Shown piece after piece: positions 60,102 to 64,000 of a stretch of 64,000 bases of DNA (positions are counted from its first letter, which is position 1; each line of letters starts with the position of its first letter). The notes beneath the pieces are model-generated. The model saw only the letters and a list, made by a program, of their open reading frames with translations, was not told where the DNA came from and searched no databases. The stretch comes from 2-02-FULL-66-14 sp037443705 (GTDB taxonomy: Bacteria; Pseudomonadota; Gammaproteobacteria; Burkholderiales; SG8-39), in contig JBBINV010000007.1 of the NCBI GenBank assembly GCA_037443705.1, positions 1 to 64,000 on the forward strand, read 5' to 3'. Both the position numbers and the translations under genes were made by a program.

Positions 60102-61160
60102 CTAGCCGCCGTTGGCGGCGCGGAAGAGGCCTCTCGCGCCGAACAGCGGTGCATCGTACGGCCGCTCGTTGTAATCGCGGTGATACTGCTCGATCCGCTC
60201 GACCTCGCGCCGCGCCCCGAACACGAAGCCGGTCCTCTGGTGGAGCGAACCCGGCTCGACCTCGAGCACGGGCCCGTAGCCGGTGCTCGCACGTCCGCCC
60301 GCCTGCTCGATCACCATGCCGATCGGGTTCGCCTCGTACAGCAGCCGCAACCGGCCCCTGCGCCCTTGCTCACGCTCGTCGCGCGGATAGAGAAACACGC
60401 CGCCCCGCATGAGGATGCGGTGCGCCTCGGCCACGAGGGAAGCCACCCAGCGCATGTTGAAGTCCTTGCCGCGCACGCCGCTCTTGCCCGCGAGGCACTC
60501 GTCGACGTAGCGCTTGACCGCGGGCTCCCAGAACCGGCTGTTCGAGGTGTTGATGGCGAACTCGTTCGTGTCCTCGGGAATGCGCAGGTCGGGATGCGTG
60601 TAGATGAACTCGCCGATCTCGCGGTCGAGCGTGAAACCGTGCACGCCGTGCCCGAAGGTGAGCACGAGCATCGTGGTCGGGCCATAGATCGCGTACCCGG
60701 CGCACACCTGCGTCGAGCCCGGCTGCAGGAAGTCGCGCTCCGAGGGCGCGGCCGCGCCTTCGGGAGCGCGCAGCACCGAGAAGATCGAACCCACGGAGAC
60801 GTTCACGTCGATGTTGGACGAGCCGTCGAGCGCGTCGAACGCCAGCAGGTACCGTCCTCGCGGGAACTCGGCCGGGATCGCGTAGGGCGTATCCAGGTCT
60901 TCGGAGGCCATGCCGGCGAGCGTGCCGCCCCACTCGCTCGTGCGCAGGAAGATCTCGTTGGCGACGGCGTCGAGCTTGCGCGGACCCTCCTCCCCCGCGC
61001 CCTCGGGATGCGCAAGCGCGCCCTTGCCCACGAGATAGGCGATCCGCTTGCACGCAAGGCGAATGTCGTTCACGAGCGCGGTGAAGCCGCCCGTGGCGTG
61101 CGGAAAGCGGCGCTGCTCGCCGATGATGAACTCGGTGAGCGTGGTCTCAAGCCGCGGCAT
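60102..61160 (-). CDS. cbbF: Fructose-1,6-bisphosphatase class 1
   Basis: 352 residues. FDALDGSSNIDVN binds metal and phosphate; STQVCAGYAIYGP and EANPIGMVIEQAGG are family motifs. Overlaps cbbY by 14 nt. Removes phosphate from fructose 1,6-bisphosphate and perhaps sedoheptulose 1,7-bisphosphate. Confidence 0.96.
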   Translation of the reverse strand: MPRLETTLTEFIIGEQRRFPHATGGFTALVNDIRLACKRIAYLVGKGALAHPEGAGEEGPRKLDAVANEIFLRTSEWGGTLAGMASEDLDTPYAIPAEFPRGRYLLAFDALDGSSNIDVNVSVGSIFSVLRAPEGAAAPSERDFLQPGSTQVCAGYAIYGPTTMLVLTFGHGVHGFTLDREIGEFIYTHPDLRIPEDTNEFAINTSNSRFWEPAVKRYVDECLAGKSGVRGKDFNMRWVASLVAEAHRILMRGGVFLYPRDEREQGRRGRLRLLYEANPIGMVIEQAGGRASTGYGPVLEVEPGSLHQRTGFVFGARREVERIEQYHRDYNERPYDAPLFGARGLFRAANGG

Positions 61161-61863
61161 GCGCCTCTCCGAGCAGCCGCTCCAGGCGCGGGACGTCGAT
61201 CTCCTCGAGCGAATCGAGCACGAGCTCCGCGCCGGAGAAGTCCTGGCCCGCATTCCAGCGCGTCGGCGTCACCACGGTCGCGAGGCCCGCCGCGCGCGCC
61301 GCCCTGAGGCCGTTGACCGAGTCCTCGAACGCGATGCAGCTCGAGGCCGGCAGGTGCAGGCTCGCGAGCACCAGCTGGTAGATCTCGGGCGAAGGCTTCT
61401 TCTCGCGCACCTGGTCGCCGCAGGCGATCGCGCTGAACACCACGTGCGGCGCCTGCGAGAGATTCGCGCGCAGCAGCGCCTCGATGTTGGCCGAGGTCGT
61501 GGTCGAGGCGATCGCGAGCTTGAGGCCCGACCGGGTCGCCTCCGCGAGCAGCTTCGCCACGCCGGGCCGCAGGGGGCGCTTGCCCTGCTCGAGGAGTTCG
61601 GTGTAGATGCGCGTCTTCGCACGGTGGATCGCCGGCACGAGCTCGAGCAGCCGCGCGCGCTCGGCGCCCGGCAGCCCCAGGCTCTCGACGTAGCGCGCAA
61701 TGCGCTCCTTGCCGCCCGAGATCTTCAGGAGCTCTGCGTAGCGCTGCGGACTCCAGTCCCACCACAGCTCGAATTCGATGAACGCCGCGTTGAACGCCTG
61801 GCGGTGGGTTTCCTCGGTGTCGGCGAGCGTGCCGTCCAGATCGAAGATCAGCGCTTCAAGCAT
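61147..61863 (-). CDS. cbbY: HAD family phosphatase CbbY
   Basis: 238 residues. FDLDGTLADTE with D8 and D10; IASTTTSANI and KPSPEIYQLVL follow the HAD motifs. CbbY enzymes hydrolyse xylulose 1,5-bisphosphate, an inhibitory RuBisCO by-product. Overlaps cbbS by 8 nt. Confidence 0.93.
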   Translation of the reverse strand: MLEALIFDLDGTLADTEETHRQAFNAAFIEFELWWDWSPQRYAELLKISGGKERIARYVESLGLPGAERARLLELVPAIHRAKTRIYTELLEQGKRPLRPGVAKLLAEATRSGLKLAIASTTTSANIEALLRANLSQAPHVVFSAIACGDQVREKKPSPEIYQLVLASLHLPASSCIAFEDSVNGLRAARAAGLATVVTPTRWNAGQDFSGAELVLDSLEEIDVPRLERLLGEAHAAA

Positions 61864-62164
61864 GGTGCACGACGAAGGCGGTTCCGAGGGTCTGGCGCGC
61901 GTTGTCGTAGCCGATCACGCGCACGTGATGCCCGGGATTGGCCCTGCGGCAGGCCTCGGCCTCGGCGAGGATGCGCTCGACGCTCTTCTCGCCGAACATC
62001 GGCAGCTTCCACATCGTCCAGTACGAGCCTGCGATGCGCTGCGGCTCGACGTGCTCGATCGCCGCGTTCCAGCCGCGCGCGACGATGTGCTCGACCTGCT
62101 TGCGCACCTGCGCCACGCTCATCGGCGGAAGATAGGAGAAGGTTCCCAGCTTGATCGCGCTCAT
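61856..62164 (-). CDS. cbbS: RuBisCO small subunit, form I
   Basis: 102 residues. TFSYLPPMS near the N-terminus and YWTMWKLPMFG are typical of form I small subunits. Shorter than the 110-120 of many form IA members. AAAGGGACC lies upstream; 13 bp after cbbL. Confidence 0.96.
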   Translation of the reverse strand: MSAIKLGTFSYLPPMSVAQVRKQVEHIVARGWNAAIEHVEPQRIAGSYWTMWKLPMFGEKSVERILAEAEACRRANPGHHVRVIGYDNARQTLGTAFVVHHA

Positions 62165-62177
62165 CTTGCGGTCCCTT

Positions 62178-63614
62178 TCATGCGGCCTTCGCCGCGTCCA
62201 GCTTGTCCACGACGTCGAACTCGAACTTGATCTCCTTCCACGTCTCCATGGCAGCCTTGAGCTCGGGCGAATGGCGCGCCGCCGCCGTCAGGATGTCCTT
62301 GCCTTCGCGCTCCAGGCTGCGGCCTTCGTTCCTCGCCTGCACGCACGCTTCGAGCGCCACGCGGTTGGCAGTCGCGCCGGCCGCGTTGCCCTGCGGGTGG
62401 CCGAGCGTGCCGCCGCCGAACTGGAACACCGCGTCGTCGCCGAAGATCGAAAGGAGCGCCGGCATGTGCCAGACGTGGATCCCGCCCGAGGCGACCGCGA
62501 ACGCGCCGGGCATCACGCCCCAGTCCTGGTCGAAGAAGATGCCGCGCGAGCGGTCCTCCTTCACATACTTCTCGCGCAACAGGTCGATCCATCCCAGCGT
62601 CGCCTGGCGATCGCCCTCGAGCTTGCCCACGACGGTGCCGGTATGCAGGTGATCGCCGCCCGAGAGCCGCAGCGCCTTGGCAAGCACGCGGAAGTGAATG
62701 CCGTGATGGGGATTGCGGTCGATCACCGCGTGCATCGCGCGGTGAATGTGCAGCAACACGCCGTTCTCGCGGCACCAGTTGGCGAGCCCCGTATTGGCGC
62801 AGAAGCCCCCGGTGAGGTAATCGTGCATGATGATCGGAGCGCCCAGGCGCTTCGCGTGCTCGGCGCGCCGGTACATCTCCTCGGGCGTCGGCGCGGTGAC
62901 GTTGAGATAGTGGCCTTTCCTCTCGCCGGTCTCGGCCTCGGCCTTCTTCACGGCCTCCATCACGTAGCCGAAGCGGTCGCGCCAGCGCATGAAGGGCTGC
63001 GAGTTGACGTTCTCGTCGTCCTTGGTGAAATCGAGCCCGCCGCGCAGGCACTCGTAGACCGCGCGGCCGTAGTTCTTGGCCGAGAGGCCGAGCTTGGGCT
63101 TGATGGTGCAGCCGAGCAGCGGCCGGCCGTACTTGTCCATCTTGTCGCGCTCGACCTGGATCCCGTGCGGCGGCCCTCCGCAGGTCATCACGTAGGCGAT
63201 CGGAAAGCGCACGTCCTCGAGCCGGAGCGCGCGGATCGCCTTGAAGCCGAACACGTTGCCCACCAGCGAGGTGAAGACGTTCACCACCGACCCTTCCTCG
63301 AACAGGTCGATCGGGTAGGCGACAAACGCGTAGAAGCAGCTTGCGTCGCCGGGCACGTCCTCGATGCGGTAGGCGCGCCCCTTGTAATGCTCGAGGTCGG
63401 TAAGCAGATCGGTCCAAACCGTGGTCCAGGTGCCGGTCGACGACTCCGCGGCGACGGCGGCCGCCGCCTCCTCGCGATCGACCCCCGGCTGCGGGGTGAT
63501 CTTGAAGCAGGCGAGCAGATCGGTGTCGCGCACGCGGTAGTCCGGCTCCCAGTAGGTCTGGCGATAGGCCTTGACCCCGGCGCTGTACGAAGAAGCGGGT
63601 TTGCGCTGGCTCAT
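62178..63614 (-). CDS. cbbL: RuBisCO large subunit, form I (green, IA-like)
   Basis: 478 residues. Catalytic K172 (TIKPKLG), carbamylated K198 with D200 and E201 (DFTKDDEN), and the loop 6 Lys in GTVVGKLEGD. The sequence is close to form IA as I recall it rather than red-type IC. AGGAGG is 4-5 nt before the ATG. No carboxysome, cbbQ or cbbO genes follow in this operon. Confidence 0.98.
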   Translation of the reverse strand: MSQRKPASSYSAGVKAYRQTYWEPDYRVRDTDLLACFKITPQPGVDREEAAAAVAAESSTGTWTTVWTDLLTDLEHYKGRAYRIEDVPGDASCFYAFVAYPIDLFEEGSVVNVFTSLVGNVFGFKAIRALRLEDVRFPIAYVMTCGGPPHGIQVERDKMDKYGRPLLGCTIKPKLGLSAKNYGRAVYECLRGGLDFTKDDENVNSQPFMRWRDRFGYVMEAVKKAEAETGERKGHYLNVTAPTPEEMYRRAEHAKRLGAPIIMHDYLTGGFCANTGLANWCRENGVLLHIHRAMHAVIDRNPHHGIHFRVLAKALRLSGGDHLHTGTVVGKLEGDRQATLGWIDLLREKYVKEDRSRGIFFDQDWGVMPGAFAVASGGIHVWHMPALLSIFGDDAVFQFGGGTLGHPQGNAAGATANRVALEACVQARNEGRSLEREGKDILTAAARHSPELKAAMETWKEIKFEFDVVDKLDAAKAA

Positions 63615-63648
63615 GCGTCCTCCTGACGGAGCGATTTGTACGCCGCGC

Positions 63649-63659
63649 GCTTTATAAGC
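63649..63659. promoter_or_regulatory. GCTT-TAT-AAGC dyad over cbbL -10 region
   Basis: Perfect 4-bp arms around TAT. On the minus strand it contains TATAAA (63656-63651), a likely cbbL -10 box with no good -35, as expected for an activator-dependent promoter. Confidence 0.5.
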
Positions 63660-63673
63660 ACAATTCACAGTTT

Positions 63674-63690
63674 CTTATCGCTGCTATAAG
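63674..63690. promoter_or_regulatory. CTTAT-N7-ATAAG dyad, probable CbbR (LysR) site
   Basis: Perfect 5-bp arms separated by 7 bp, with the T-N11-A spacing of LysR-type operators. Lies between cbbL and cbbR, over the place a cbbL -35 would occupy. TATAAG (63685-63690) may also be the cbbR -10 box. Confidence 0.6.
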
Positions 63691-63702
63691 ATTCACTTGA
63701 CA

Positions 63703-64000
63703 ATGTCTCTCAGGCACGCGAGCTTGCGCAGGCTGCGGGTGTTCGAGGCGGTGGCCCGGCATCGTTCGTTCTCGCGCGCCGCGGCCGAGCTCCACCTCAC
63801 GCAGCCCGCGGTTTCGATGCAGGTACAGCAGCTCGAAAGCGAGATCGGGCTGCCGCTCGTCGAGCAGATGGGACGGCGGCTGGACGTGACGCCCGCCGGA
63901 CGCGAGGTCGTCGATTGCGCGCGCGACATCATCGAGCGCCTGCGCGCGGCCGGGGAGGCGCTCGCGGCGCTCAAGGGCGCGGGCGGGGGCGAGCTCGCGA
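63703..64000 (+). CDS. cbbR: LysR family regulator CbbR, 3' end cut by window edge
   Basis: First 99 codons of a LysR-type regulator. HTH about 6-65: LRVFEAVARHRSFSRAAAEL, then LTQPAVSMQVQQLESEIG. Divergent from cbbL, the usual location of CbbR, which activates the operon when bound to metabolites such as RuBP or NADPH. No Shine-Dalgarno precedes the ATG. Confidence 0.92.
   Translation, partial: MSLRHASLRRLRVFEAVARHRSFSRAAAELHLTQPAVSMQVQQLESEIGLPLVEQMGRRLDVTPAGREVVDCARDIIERLRAAGEALAALKGAGGGELA

Noticed and set aside
63697..63702. TTGACA just before the cbbR ATG as a -35 box
   Set aside because: Transcription from it would start inside the coding region; TATAAG at 63685 is a better promoter element for cbbR.

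Overview
The window is high-GC, densely packed DNA that reads as a chromosome segment of a facultatively autotrophic betaproteobacterium, probably Burkholderiales or a relative. The grounds are Bug/TctC-type solute-binding proteins with TctAB permeases, a fba-purC-purE-sua5 gene order, and a complete form I (green, IA-like) Calvin-Benson operon. The identification rests on family recognition only. I saw no rRNA, tRNA, CRISPR array or intact insertion sequence.

Layout. (1) 1-9822: a long minus-strand catabolic block under a divergent GntR regulator. In transcription order it holds SuyA/SuyB-like UxaA-family lyase subunits, an alpha/beta hydrolase, a succinate dehydrogenase/fumarate reductase-type iron-sulfur protein with two membrane anchors but no flavoprotein, a Bug binding protein, class I fumarase/tartrate dehydratase subunits separated by a chalcone-isomerase-like gene, and a TAXI-TRAP binding protein and permease (cut by the window edge). 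(2) 9809-17009: PhoD phosphatase, then a minus-strand operon fba(class I)-purC-purE-[toxin-antitoxin]-sua5-lipoprotein, and an RhlE-like helicase. (3) 17170-30404: bipA, a second toxin-antitoxin pair, TctABC transporter, a four-gene Gld-type ABC transporter operon, a third toxin-antitoxin pair, small membrane proteins and an EF-G paralogue.

(4) 30409-42957: an extradiol dioxygenase and an SMP-30 lactonase, then a tightly overlapping ten-gene minus-strand operon. It encodes a DapA-like aldolase, ABC permease and ATPase, TetR regulator, GNAT, enolase-superfamily enzyme, Gfo/Idh oxidoreductase, DUF993 protein, TIM-barrel isomerase and zinc dehydrogenase, and faces its divergently transcribed binding protein. 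This looks like a complete uptake-plus-catabolism pathway for an unidentified acid-sugar-like substrate and is my best candidate for an undescribed system. (5) 42941-51596: SRPBCC/CoxG-like protein, FAD oxidoreductase and HD-GYP phosphodiesterase in one overlapping unit; a double GNAT and an epimerase; two core-MetE-like methyltransferases flanking a TIM-barrel isomerase; and an internally deleted nucleotidyltransferase. (6) 51789-64000: cupin, pyk, pgk, gap, tkt, fba(class II), prk, fbp, cbbY, cbbS and cbbL on the minus strand, with the divergent LysR regulator cbbR entering from the right edge.

Cross-cutting signals: many genes are linked by ATGA/GTGA overlaps. Roughly ten first-in-unit genes have a TANNNT hexamer 6-8 nt before the start codon and mostly no Shine-Dalgarno sequence, which suggests leaderless transcripts. 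A REP-like palindrome supplies the stop codons of two convergent genes.
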